Of a DNA stretch of 64,000 nt, positions 25,907 to 33,721 are shown in pieces. This stretch comes from Lachnospiraceae bacterium (lineage in GTDB: Bacteria > Bacillota > Clostridia > Lachnospirales > Lachnospiraceae). The DNA lies in contig JAJQDE010000023.1 of NCBI GenBank assembly GCA_021202335.1, positions 46,607 to 110,606 of the forward strand, in the 5' to 3' direction. Every line of letters begins with the position of its first letter. The stretch's first letter is position 1. The notes beneath the pieces were generated by a model. It did not search any database, had not been told where the DNA came from, and saw only the letters and a list, made by a program, of their open reading frames with translations. The position numbers and the translations under genes were made by a program.

Positions 25907-27016
25907 TTACCACACAGAAAAAACGATACCCGCCAGCGGCGATAACACAATCATAATTACCGAAAACAGAAAGGAATCCCCCGACATAATTGTTGCCCTC
26001 TGTTCTGATGGAACCATACCTTGAAGCTTCGCATTGGTGCGAATCTGAAGTACGTCGTCCCCGATGGCAGATAAGAATCCGCCAATCATCATAATCAGAT
26101 AAATTCCCGAATGCTCCGCCAAAAAGCCTGCCGCAACCGGCACACTCATAACCGCTGCGACCTTTGGATAGCTCCACTTGTCTAACCGCAAAACAAGCCT
26201 TGCGCCGACTACCCCGCCCATCTGCATGAACAGCAACGCCGCTCCAAGTCCCCACTGCGGCATCCCGCATTCCGGCAGCTTTGCCTGTAGGAAAAAAAGA
26301 AGCAACACATCCACGGCACCTACAAGAGAATTGCAGAGCATATACGCCGTCACCCTGCGTTCATGATACAGAAAGCAAACGCTTTTTTGAAAACATCGGA
26401 CAATTTCCTCCATCACGTATCGCTTTGCAGCTTTACCGTAACTTAAATCCTTATGATTACTCCCACAGACCTCTTTTAAAGAGAGTTCGGTAATTATCTG
26501 AAAAATCCCTGCAATCACACCGGTTCCATAGGCAATCCTATACCCCAATACAAGTGCGAGTCCTGCGCATAATGTGGAAATCCCATCGCAAATTCGGTAC
26601 AATATCATCTGATTGGAGTTATATTTCTCGTACGCAGCTTCCTCGCCGGCTTTTTTCAGCGAATCATACGCCAGCGCATCATCCGAGCCGGATGCAAAGT
26701 TATAGCTGAGAGCCTGAAACACAAGTGACATACATACCATTGGAAAATTCCATGACACAATCATGATGATATTGCCGAGCATCCGCATAAACGCGCTCAC
26801 CAACAGCATTTTCTTTCTTCCAAACACATCCGCCAGTGCGCCTGACGGAATTTCAAAAAGAATACTTGTAACATGAAACATCGTTTCGGCAATCCCAATC
26901 TGTACCAGGTCATATCCCCTTGCAGACAGAAGGGCAACCCATGCCCCCGCAAGCGACAGATTTCCAAATATTGTGAATAAATATAATTTTGATAACTGTG
27001 TTTTTATTTTAGACAT
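25907..27016 (-). CDS. MFS transporter, probably drug or multidrug efflux
   Basis: 369 residues, 10-11 predicted membrane segments. The MFS loop-2/3 signature reads GALADVFGRKKML (G-x-x-x-D-x-x-G-R-K/R). It would export a substrate using the proton gradient. It ends at SPLAGIVFSVW, perhaps 30 residues short of usual length, so the last segment may be lost. ATG 27016 has AAGGAG, but that sequence is the 3' arm of a hairpin, and a 31-codon leader peptide lies upstream. This arrangement is typical of antibiotic-induced resistance genes. Confidence 0.85.
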   Translation of the reverse strand: MSKIKTQLSKLYLFTIFGNLSLAGAWVALLSARGYDLVQIGIAETMFHVTSILFEIPSGALADVFGRKKMLLVSAFMRMLGNIIMIVSWNFPMVCMSLVFQALSYNFASGSDDALAYDSLKKAGEEAAYEKYNSNQMILYRICDGISTLCAGLALVLGYRIAYGTGVIAGIFQIITELSLKEVCGSNHKDLSYGKAAKRYVMEEIVRCFQKSVCFLYHERRVTAYMLCNSLVGAVDVLLLFFLQAKLPECGMPQWGLGAALLFMQMGGVVGARLVLRLDKWSYPKVAAVMSVPVAAGFLAEHSGIYLIMMIGGFLSAIGDDVLQIRTNAKLQGMVPSEQRATIMSGDSFLFSVIMIVLSPLAGIVFSVW

Positions 27017-27021
27017 AAAAA

Positions 27022-27063
27022 ATCTCCTTACTTGACAAATTTAAGCGCTCGTCGTAAGGAGAT
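27022..27063 (-). promoter_or_regulatory. Hairpin sequestering the MFS ribosome-binding site
   Basis: Minus strand: ATCTCCTTAC (27054-27063), 22-nt loop, GTAAGGAGAT (27022-27031), then TTTTT. The perfect 10-bp stem pairs the AAGGAG SD of the pump with an upstream anti-SD. The T-run would also let it act as a weak terminator. A second pairing, AATCAGAG/CTCTGATT (27198-27205 with 27081-27088), links the leader's own SD area to the downstream side. Confidence 0.75.
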
Positions 27064-27094
27064 AATGCGTCATTTTATGTAATCAGAGCCGGAT

Positions 27095-27190
27095 TCAACC
27101 TTCCGATTTACGAAAAAAGGGCGCACTATCCCCGTAAACCGAAAATGTGTAACCTTTCTTCAGTTGAATATTCATCATTCTCCAACCCAT
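27095..27190 (-). CDS. Leader peptide upstream of the MFS transporter
   Basis: A 31-codon frame too short to be called routinely: MGWRMMNIQLKKGYTFSVYG and on to RKSEG. AGAGGT sits at SD distance before ATG 27190, and the extended -10 (TGC-TATACT, 27216-27224) places the transcript start about 20 nt upstream. It ends 31 nt before the SD-burying hairpin. In erm/cat/tet-type systems a ribosome stalled on such a leader by the drug opens the hairpin. I infer the same here; the sequence does not match a leader I know. Confidence 0.65.
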   Translation of the reverse strand: MGWRMMNIQLKKGYTFSVYGDSAPFFRKSEG

Positions 27191-27262
27191 ATCGTACCTC
27201 TGATTTTTGAAAATTAGTATAGCATATTTACTACGCTGTCCTTGCGTTCATTATATCACACA

Positions 27263-27417
27263 CTCGAAAGCCCGCGCTTTCGAGCTCTTTGTTCTGCTTC
27301 GCAGAACGCTTTCTCGTTAATGGCGCATGAAAAACAAATGCCGCTTCGCGTCGCTTGTTTTTCTTTTGCGCCAATTATATCATAATTATTGCGCATATGC
27401 AAGTTTCGCAGAAACTT
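27263..27417. repeat. Cluster of four hairpins
   Basis: CTCGAAAGC/GCTTTCGAG (27263-27284), GTTCTGC/GCAGAAC (27291-27307), TGGCGCA + AAAAACAA pairing TTGTTTTT + TGCGCCA (27321-27373) and AAGTTTC/GAAACTT (27401-27417). All are perfect or nearly so and back to back. No gene is credible here. The third stem has a T-run and may terminate transcription from the M24 side. Confidence 0.6.
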
Positions 27418-27420
27418 GTT

Positions 27421-27511
27421 GATGAACGCTGCTTTTACGCTCATTATTTATACTGTTTTTTCAAGAGCTTTTTTGACTTTTATATCTTCCTGAATATATG
27501 CTGCGTTCATC
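27421..27511. repeat. 91-bp segment bounded by 12-bp inverted ends
   Basis: GATGAACGCTGC at 27421 and GCTGCGTTCATC ending at 27511 are inverted copies with one mismatch. MITE-like in form; no target duplication was obvious to me. It contains the small frame below. Confidence 0.4.
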
Positions 27512-27513
27512 AT
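27448..27513 (-). CDS. Possible 21-residue small protein
   Basis: GGAGGACAGC precedes ATG 27513; the frame is MMNAAYIQEDIKVKKALEKT plus V and TAA. It follows the M24 gene by 18 bp on the same strand. The strong SD is the only support; it may be the scrap of a longer gene. Confidence 0.3.
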   Translation of the reverse strand: MMNAAYIQEDIKVKKALEKTV

Positions 27514-27531
27514 GCTGTCCTCCGCTTAAAT

Positions 27532-28230
27532 TCAAAGCTCCAACAGCCTATCCCCAGCAAAATAATAAATATTCTCCTTTTTGTACCCGTACCGCGAATT
27601 TGGAAATGCGATATGCGGCTCAAATGTAAAATATTTTACATCGCAAAGCTTTTCCGTGTTGCCTTTTTCAATGTAAATCCTGTCGCCCTTGGCTTTCACA
27701 ATCGAATGTCCCAAATTCCCCATAAAATCAAGGTTCACAAATCCGGCTTTTTCTATAAATCCGTTCATATGATAATAAAGCTCCTCAAAGGTCGTTTCCC
27801 GATTGGCAAAATGCAGCAGCTCCTTGTGCAGCCTTTCTTCCATTAAAAGCCCGTCTTTCCACTCCTGATTTTCAACGTTTTTTATATCCTTAACAACCTT
27901 GCCATTTTCCAGTACAATCGTCCTCGCATAATCACCCCATATATTTCCTGCCTGCGGGCTTAAATCAATGGTAATAATATCGTTTGTTTCTATCACTTTG
28001 TCCGAAGTGACATACTCCTTACCGGATACAGAAACGGTGGTTTCGTCCCCCGCAAAAATAAATGCGCCTACATTCCAATACCAAAAGGAATCCGCTCCCA
28101 GCTCAAGCATTTTTTCCTCGCATAATCTGCGGATTTCGCGTAAATTCATTCCCGGCTTAACGGTTTCTTTTATATATTCTATCGTCGTTTTTGCAACCTG
28201 CTGCATATGAACGTAAAGTTGGTGTTCCAT
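27532..28230 (-). CDS. M24-family metallopeptidase (Xaa-Pro aminopeptidase-like)
   Basis: 232 residues, a single pita-bread domain without the creatinase N-domain. Metal ligands are visible: Asp in ITIDLSPQ, Asp in WGDYART, His in GNLGHSI, Glu in FTFEPHI and Glu in KKENIYYF. It would remove N-terminal residues from peptides, or hydrolyse a related amide. ATG 28230 has GGAGG 6 bp upstream. It follows the Fic gene by about 30 bp on the same strand, with a short GTCAC/GTGAC hairpin between. Confidence 0.85.
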   Translation of the reverse strand: MEHQLYVHMQQVAKTTIEYIKETVKPGMNLREIRRLCEEKMLELGADSFWYWNVGAFIFAGDETTVSVSGKEYVTSDKVIETNDIITIDLSPQAGNIWGDYARTIVLENGKVVKDIKNVENQEWKDGLLMEERLHKELLHFANRETTFEELYYHMNGFIEKAGFVNLDFMGNLGHSIVKAKGDRIYIEKGNTEKLCDVKYFTFEPHIAFPNSRYGYKKENIYYFAGDRLLEL

Positions 28231-28263
28231 TTTTCGCCTCCATGTCACGACCGCAGGGAGTGA

Positions 28264-28872
28264 CTAATCCCCCAATTCTTCCATTTTAAAAGCATAGTAC
28301 CCCTCATAGTGATAGCTTGCGTCAATGCCCTTCATATAAATATCCCTGTCATGAATTTTGTCGGTCAGGGCAACCTTTAGCAAAGCCTTGATTTCAATAT
28401 CCTTAATCGGGCTGCGCTCCATCGCCAAAAGATAGTCCTCCTTGTCAACACAGCTCCAGTCAATCACCTGCGCAAGCTCCTCTTTTAGGATAATGTCAAG
28501 CCAAATTCTCATACTTCTTCCATTGCCCTCCCGAAAGGGATGAGCTACATTCATCTCAACATATTTTTCTATGATTTCATCAAAGCTTGACTGCGGCATT
28601 TTTTCGATGCTGTCAAGTGCGGCTTCCAGATACATGACAGGGGCAAATCTGAAATTACCCTTTGCAATGTTTACTGTGCGAATTTCCCCCGCAAAATCAT
28701 AAATATCTTCAAATAAATACCTGTGAATCCGGGAAAGACAGTCAAACGTGCCTGCTTTAAGCGTATCAGCCAATCCTTTTTCAAACAGCTCAAGGGCTTT
28801 TCTTTTGCTGATACGTTCCTCTTCCCTTGCAAGCTCCGCAGAATCGGTAATGCCTAATTTATTCTTCAGCAT
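28264..28872 (-). CDS. Fic/Doc-family protein adenylyltransferase
   Basis: 202 residues. The canonical motif HPFREGNGRSMRIW is intact, so this enzyme should be catalytically competent for AMP transfer to a Ser/Thr/Tyr. The flap (GNFRFAPV) is also present. It starts with MLKNKLGITDSAELAREEERISKRKA, the usual N-terminus of the short bacterial Fic group. No separate antitoxin gene is next to it. The substrate is unknown. Confidence 0.9.
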   Translation of the reverse strand: MLKNKLGITDSAELAREEERISKRKALELFEKGLADTLKAGTFDCLSRIHRYLFEDIYDFAGEIRTVNIAKGNFRFAPVMYLEAALDSIEKMPQSSFDEIIEKYVEMNVAHPFREGNGRSMRIWLDIILKEELAQVIDWSCVDKEDYLLAMERSPIKDIEIKALLKVALTDKIHDRDIYMKGIDASYHYEGYYAFKMEELGD

Positions 28873-28972
28873 AATCCGCCTCGCCTCCTCTTTTCAACTT
28901 AGAAATCTGGAAATTTCCATGCAATAATACGCGCAATGAATTCAGCTCCTTCCTGCTTTATAAAGTGCATTT

Positions 28973-29218
28973 CTACTTTATCACATATTTCGTTCCTCTG
29001 CCTCTGCCGCGAATTTCCACAATACCTTTTTTAGTCATATCCTTCAATAACTGCGTTGTCTTTGATTTGCCAAACGGTGCGAAAGGTGCAATTTCACTGA
29101 TTGATTTCAGCATTGTCCTGCTTAGTATTTGATATACCTTTCTTTCATCTTCTGTTAAATTAAGCTTCTCCTCAAAAAACTGGAAGCATAACCTTAATTG
29201 AATTTTTTGATACTTCAA
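28973..29218 (-). pseudogene. AlbA/ATPase regulator, third piece (winged helix)
   Basis: From FEEKLNLTEDERKVYQILS onward it encodes a C-terminal winged-helix domain (SKTTQLLKDMTKKGIVEIRGRGRGTKYVI). It joins the second piece if one base is removed from the 6-A run at 29174-29179. The first 15 codons of the open frame are out-of-frame material. Not a gene on its own. Confidence 0.75.
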
Positions 29219-29618
29219 ACTCCGGCTGTTTCACGCTTTTTTCATAGAGCTGCTTTATTCGTAAGATTCCCGTGCCGAATATTTCAACAAACCCCAATCT
29301 ATAAAACACATTTGCAAGGTTCCTGTTTCTTAAAATGGAAAGCTTGCCGGACAGGTATTCATCCTCTGTAATTCCGGACGGTAGTCCTCCCGGAGAAATA
29401 ATTTCGATTCTGTCATCAAACATCGAAACTCTTCTCTGGGACTCCACATCCCACACTCTATGAATCAATGCGTTTGCCATTGCCTCTCTGAATGCAGCCG
29501 CCGGTATTTTTTCTACCTTTTTTCTGTAAGCGTCCTGTATTTCTTCGTACTGATAGTAATCCCTGAACATCTCCAATGCTTTTTCATATGCAGTTAAAGC
29601 AGATAGATATATTCTCAA
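29172..29618 (-). pseudogene. AlbA/ATPase regulator, second piece (HATPase-like)
   Basis: It contains FREAMANALIHRVWD, RIEIISPGGLPSGIT and NVFYRLGFVEIFGTGILRI. These are the GHKL-like ATP-binding motifs of RecG-C/HATPase_c_4 regulators. It overlaps the first piece by 35 bp in another frame. No SD precedes the TTG at 29618. Confidence 0.75.
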
Positions 29619-30231
29619 ATATCGCTCTTTTTTGAATTACGCTGATGTTTTCACCGAATTTCACAATATCAATGCCGGGAAAATGGTTTTTGTCTGCCAA
29701 AATACCTGCTGCATTATTATATCCGTCGGTGTTGTTGTATAGATTCAATGTTTTTAAAGTATCCTTATTAAATGCCTCAAGCTGAATGCTTTCTTTTAAT
29801 TTCTGATATAAAACATCAAAGGTCAGCTCCTGATTATCGCACGGTAATTCTTCAAATCTGATATTTTTTCCATCCAAGATCAGCCTTGACAGTTCCAACG
29901 CATCAACCTCAATTGTAGCTGTATCATTTCGCTTATAGGCTTTTGATTTGTATAAATATGGCTTTTGCAACCCGCTTTTTATGGTCAATTTTATCGTCAT
30001 GTCATTATTTTGCAATTCTAAAGTGTAATCAGGCTGCGGCGTAATGCTGTCATTAATTTTATTTTCAATATCTAAGCACGCTTGACTTGCATTCGTTAAT
30101 CCTTTAATATTACCGGCATCGTCAATGCCAAAAAATATTTCTCCTCCATCGTAATTTGAAAAGGCGCTTACGGTTTTCAAAAAAGTATTTGTAATTGTTT
30201 CCTCAAATTCTACTGTCCTCGTTTCACGCAT
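29584..30231 (-). pseudogene. AlbA_2 (Schlafen-type) DNA-binding piece of a broken regulator
   Basis: ATG 30231 opens MRETRTVEFEETITNTFLKTVSAFSNYDGGEIFFGIDD. This is the AlbA_2 domain found at the N-terminus of ATP-binding transcriptional regulators. The frame ends at 29584 with KRAIFENISICFNCI, and the next domain follows in another frame. A single indel near 29600-29640 (another 6-A/T run lies at 29629-29634) would restore it. The whole gene would span 28973-30231, about 420 residues. Its normal role is probably control of an accessory gene. Confidence 0.75.
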
Positions 30232-30275
30232 ATGTCTTTATCCTTTTCAATTTTATGATTGATATTATATCATAA

Positions 30276-30785
30276 TTACATCTCCAGCTCGTCCAAAAAT
30301 GCCTTTGCCTCCACCCTAGATTTAAATACATGAATTTCCTTATCCTGATGCTCTTGAAGCATAGCATATATCCGCGGAAGCTGTTTATTAGGAAAATCCA
30401 AAATCCATTGTTTAAATTCTTGGTCAAATTCGGTTTCAATCCACGGCATATCTTCCCTTGCTTTACCTATGCGTGCTTCTACACTGGCAAGGCAAATTTC
30501 AAGCGGATAGTCCAATAAGAATACCGTGTCGCACAACTGCAGCCGCGCAGGAATTGTTCTCCGATAATTCCCATCAATAATCCACTGCTTTTGCTTCATA
30601 ATTTGCGTTATGTTATAATCAAATTCTTCTTTTGAAGAAGTGGTTTTATCAGCCTTATGCCAAAGCATATCAAGATAAAACAATGGAATTCCTGTTTTCT
30701 CCTTTAATTGCCGCGCAAAGGTGCTTTTTCCTGCCCCCGGGCATCCTAGTATAACAATTTTTTCCATCTGCATATTATTTAACAT
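30276..30785 (-). CDS. Adenylate-kinase-like P-loop protein (FlaR/topology modulation type)
   Basis: 169 residues. Walker A is GCPGAGKSTFA near the N-terminus, then YLDMLWHK, WIIDGNYRRT, DTVFLLDYPLEICL and a DxxF core. This is the pattern of small nucleoside/adenylate-kinase-like proteins annotated as DNA topology modulation protein FlaR. The true substrate is unknown. GGAGG precedes ATG 30785. Confidence 0.82.
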   Translation of the reverse strand: MLNNMQMEKIVILGCPGAGKSTFARQLKEKTGIPLFYLDMLWHKADKTTSSKEEFDYNITQIMKQKQWIIDGNYRRTIPARLQLCDTVFLLDYPLEICLASVEARIGKAREDMPWIETEFDQEFKQWILDFPNKQLPRIYAMLQEHQDKEIHVFKSRVEAKAFLDELEM

Positions 30786-30847
30786 AGTAATTCCTCCAAT
30801 TTATAAAACTGCCATATTGTTTTCACTTTTGGGCTTTAATTAGTCTT

Positions 30848-31075
30848 TTAACAACGCCAAGCTATTAACAGCAAAATAAACCACCCCACTCCCAAAATAA
30901 CAGGAATGAAACATATCACACTCAGAATCAAGCATATACGTCCTATAAATTTGTAATTTTTCTTATCTTCTTTTTTCCCTTTTACTATTAATACGATGGC
31001 TGCTATCATAAGAACGATTGCAAGTATAAAAATAAATATAAAACAATAGAACAAATTAATTGTCGGTGCGCTCAT
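30848..31075 (-). CDS. Small two-helix membrane protein
   Basis: 75 residues: a hydrophobic segment (about 8-33), a basic loop (KGKKEDKKNYKFIGR), then another (about 48-71) ending WRC. No family recognised. An SD-like GGAGG lies in the upstream gap. It sits between the AAA ATPase and the P-loop gene on the same strand. Confidence 0.55.
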   Translation of the reverse strand: MSAPTINLFYCFIFIFILAIVLMIAAIVLIVKGKKEDKKNYKFIGRICLILSVICFIPVILGVGWFILLLIAWRC

Positions 31076-31110
31076 ATATTATATCCTCCGTTTCTCAGCT
31101 AGGATTCGAG

Positions 31111-32418
31111 TTAAATAAATGCAATCATATATAGCGGCAGCGTGATGATACAATCCTCGCTCACACCGATATTGCCATCTATAAACTTATATCCGCAGGA
31201 AATATCTTTATGATTTTTCATAAGCGATTTGAGCGAGCTTGCGCGGGTATTTCCGCTTTTAACTTCAATAGGAAGCACCTTTCCATCTTTTTGGATTATA
31301 ACATCGATTTCTTTTTTCGATGTTTCGTTTTTATAAAAATATAACGGATACCCCTTTTTATAAAGGGCATCTGCTATTGCACATTCAAAAATCCCTCCTT
31401 TTGAGTTTCCTGCCAGGGTATTTTCTACAATATGCTGTTTTAAAGAGAAGTCCTTCATTGCCATTAATAATGACAAATCTGTTGTATAGGCTCTGAAAAA
31501 ATCGTCCCTTGCATAATCATCCAGGTCAAATCTGACATCTGTCACAAGCCTGCTTAAATGCACCATATCTGCACGGAGCAGCCACTCAACACTTGAAAAA
31601 TACTTTTGTGCCCTGCCACCATGTTCAACTTCTTTGTATTGGAATTTATGATTTTCTTTATCCAATAGCTGTTTTACAAGGGAAAGGTAGCATTTTTCCG
31701 CTTTTACCTTTTCTTCAGCCGTTGCATAATGCGCTATGTCATACTGGTATCCCTGCAAAAGGCTTCTTTGTATTCTGTCAACCTCCCTGAAATCCTTTGT
31801 ATCTGCATATTTTTGTACGACCTCCGGCATACCGCCTATTGCAATATACTGCCTATAATAATTCATCATCTGAGCATTAACTGCATCAGGTATCACTGTC
31901 TTTGAATGAAGATAGCTGCATAAATTCTCGATCATATCTTCGGAAATTCCCATAGCCCAAAGGAACTCCTCAAAATCAAGCCCGTACATTCTTAAGTAAT
32001 CAACGTATCCGACAGGATAAGAGGATGCGCGTTTATAATCAATGCCCAAAAGTGATCCTGAGGCAATTACATCGAACTTATTATCTATTGCCCAAAACTT
32101 AAGTGATGTAATGGCTTCCTGACACTCCTGAATTTCATCCAGAAAAATCATCGTTTTTCCAGGGAGAATTTTCTTTTCGGGGAAACGGAAGCGCATAGCC
32201 ATAATCATATTTTCAACTGTAAGATCGCCGGTAAAAATATCAATCGCAGAAGGCATTTGTTTGAAATTAATTTCAAGATATTCCTCATAGTTTTCTTCCG
32301 CCAATCGTTCTATTATATATGTTTTTCCGGTTTGTCTGGCGCCCTGAACAATAAGGCATTTTTTATCCTTCGTATGGAGCCATTTTTTAATATCATCCGC
32401 CACTTTTCTTTTTAGCAT
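31111..32418 (-). CDS. AAA (AAA_14) ATPase with DUF4143 domain
   Basis: 435 residues. Walker A is QGARQTGKTYII, Walker B MIFLDEIQE, followed by IASGSLLGI and a sensor Arg region. The C-terminal DUF4143 part carries KKEIDVIIQKDGKVLPIEVKSG, a PD-(D/E)xK-like core (Asp, then Glu-x-Lys). These proteins are common in clostridial accessory regions; their role is not established. A weak inverted repeat (ACATTTT/AAAATGT, near 32425-32455) lies in the promoter gap. Confidence 0.87.
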   Translation of the reverse strand: MLKRKVADDIKKWLHTKDKKCLIVQGARQTGKTYIIERLAEENYEEYLEINFKQMPSAIDIFTGDLTVENMIMAMRFRFPEKKILPGKTMIFLDEIQECQEAITSLKFWAIDNKFDVIASGSLLGIDYKRASSYPVGYVDYLRMYGLDFEEFLWAMGISEDMIENLCSYLHSKTVIPDAVNAQMMNYYRQYIAIGGMPEVVQKYADTKDFREVDRIQRSLLQGYQYDIAHYATAEEKVKAEKCYLSLVKQLLDKENHKFQYKEVEHGGRAQKYFSSVEWLLRADMVHLSRLVTDVRFDLDDYARDDFFRAYTTDLSLLMAMKDFSLKQHIVENTLAGNSKGGIFECAIADALYKKGYPLYFYKNETSKKEIDVIIQKDGKVLPIEVKSGNTRASSLKSLMKNHKDISCGYKFIDGNIGVSEDCIITLPLYMIAFI

Positions 32419-32527
32419 AAAACACCTCTAATCAACATTTTGGAATTATAAAATGTACTTACCGCCAACATTTTATCCGTTATATCATTGTTCAAAGCAT
32501 ATTTACAACTCTTTCAGAAATTTTTCG

Positions 32528-33157
32528 CTAATCATTGTGCAAATATACTTCCTCAAAAAACGTCAAAAACCCATCCTCCACTGCAACCTTCTCCAACTCC
32601 TCAGCCGCCAAATCATAATAATATTTACCTGTCTTAATATCAATGGACATACTATCCAGCGGAAATCCCTTTTCCCTTATCGCGCCGCGGGGCTTGTCTG
32701 TCAGGATAAAGCTTTCACTCTCCATTGAAGGCTCCATCGCCTCATAAATATGCTCTTTATCCTGCACAAAGCAAATCGCATTTTTGTATCTTGCGACTAG
32801 CTGTCCGTTTCCATACTGCCTTGCAAGCCCCGCATAATATTCGCGCATCTCCTCGTCCAACAGGCATTTTCCGTTTACATTGCGCACATGGACGCCGGGC
32901 TGTGCCTCGTCAGGGACATTGTCAAAATACAGCCCCGAATCGCAGGAAAAAACAGGCATACGAAACGCTTCATAGTATGCCAATGCCTTTAGCCTTGCAT
33001 TTTCAAGCGGTGTTTTGCCGCTCTCTGTAACCTCGGGGATTTGCTTCCCTTCAGCTTTTAAATCGTTAAGCCCGATTAATTCTATTCCCAGCTTTGCAAG
33101 CCTGCTTTTCATTGCAGACAATTTTGCCTGATTGCCTGTTCCGAACAGTAATTTCAT
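32528..33157 (-). CDS. rdgB: Non-canonical purine NTP pyrophosphatase (RdgB/HAM1 family)
   Basis: Hydrolyses dITP, ITP or XTP to monophosphates and keeps deaminated purines out of DNA. The 209 residues show the HAM1 N-terminal LLFGTGNQAKL (T/S-G-N-x-x-K), ENARLKA and FSCDSGLYFD (catalytic Asp). GGAGGAG before ATG 33157 sets the start; 21 codons upstream are noise. Last gene of a run ybaK-MATE-yfcE-rdgB with gaps of 4-34 bp. Confidence 0.85.
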   Translation of the reverse strand: MKLLFGTGNQAKLSAMKSRLAKLGIELIGLNDLKAEGKQIPEVTESGKTPLENARLKALAYYEAFRMPVFSCDSGLYFDNVPDEAQPGVHVRNVNGKCLLDEEMREYYAGLARQYGNGQLVARYKNAICFVQDKEHIYEAMEPSMESESFILTDKPRGAIREKGFPLDSMSIDIKTGKYYYDLAAEELEKVAVEDGFLTFFEEVYLHND

Positions 33158-33180
33158 TACACTCCTCCATTCCTGCGGAT

Positions 33181-33717
33181 TTAGAACCGTGTTATCTCTG
33201 CTCCGTCCAAATCCTTCCACACAAATTCTCCATTCTCCAAAAGCATATATCCGTGCGGGCTTCCCTCCTTCGGAATTGACACCGAGCCGGGATTCATATA
33301 AATATAATGCTCATGCACGACGCAGCCCTGGACGTGGGTGTGACCGTGCAGCAGAATATCCCCCTCATGCAAAGGCAGAAGCTTCTGTTCGTTGTAAAGA
33401 TGTCCATGCGTGGCATAAATCAGCCTTGTCCCATCCGCAATCACACAGTAATCCGCCAAAATCGGAAACTGCAGCACCATTTGGTCAACCTCCGCGTCAC
33501 AGTTTCCGCGCACGCACAGAATATCCTGCCTGCGCCCGTTCAGCATGGCAATCACCGCCTTGGGGTCATACTCTCTTGGCAAATCGTTTCTTGGTCCGTG
33601 ATACAAAATATCTCCCAACAGCAAAAGCCGCTGCGCGTTCTCCCTGTCATACGCCTCAAGCATCCTTCTGCAATAATATGCCGAGCCGTGAATATCCGAT
33701 GCGATCATCCATTTCAT
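33181..33717 (-). CDS. yfcE: YfcE-type phosphodiesterase (metallophosphoesterase)
   Basis: 178 residues. Calcineurin-like fold with Asp-x-His (ASDIHG), GD (LLLGDILYHG), GNCD and GHLY/HGHTH metal ligands: the full set for a dinuclear Mn/Fe site. Cleaves bis-pNPP-like phosphodiesters in vitro in the family; the natural substrate is unsettled. ATG 33717 lies 4 bp after the MATE stop, with GGAGG inside the MATE end (translation coupling). Confidence 0.9.
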   Translation of the reverse strand: MKWMIASDIHGSAYYCRRMLEAYDRENAQRLLLLGDILYHGPRNDLPREYDPKAVIAMLNGRRQDILCVRGNCDAEVDQMVLQFPILADYCVIADGTRLIYATHGHLYNEQKLLPLHEGDILLHGHTHVQGCVVHEHYIYMNPGSVSIPKEGSPHGYMLLENGEFVWKDLDGAEITRF

Positions 33718-33721
33718 TCTT

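Noticed and set aside
25869..26270. 133-residue frame inside the MFS gene
   Set aside because: Shadow of the transporter in another frame; Gly/Arg-rich, no SD.
27256..27444. 62-residue frame in the hairpin cluster
   Set aside because: It is made of palindromic DNA, has no SD and no protein-like pattern.
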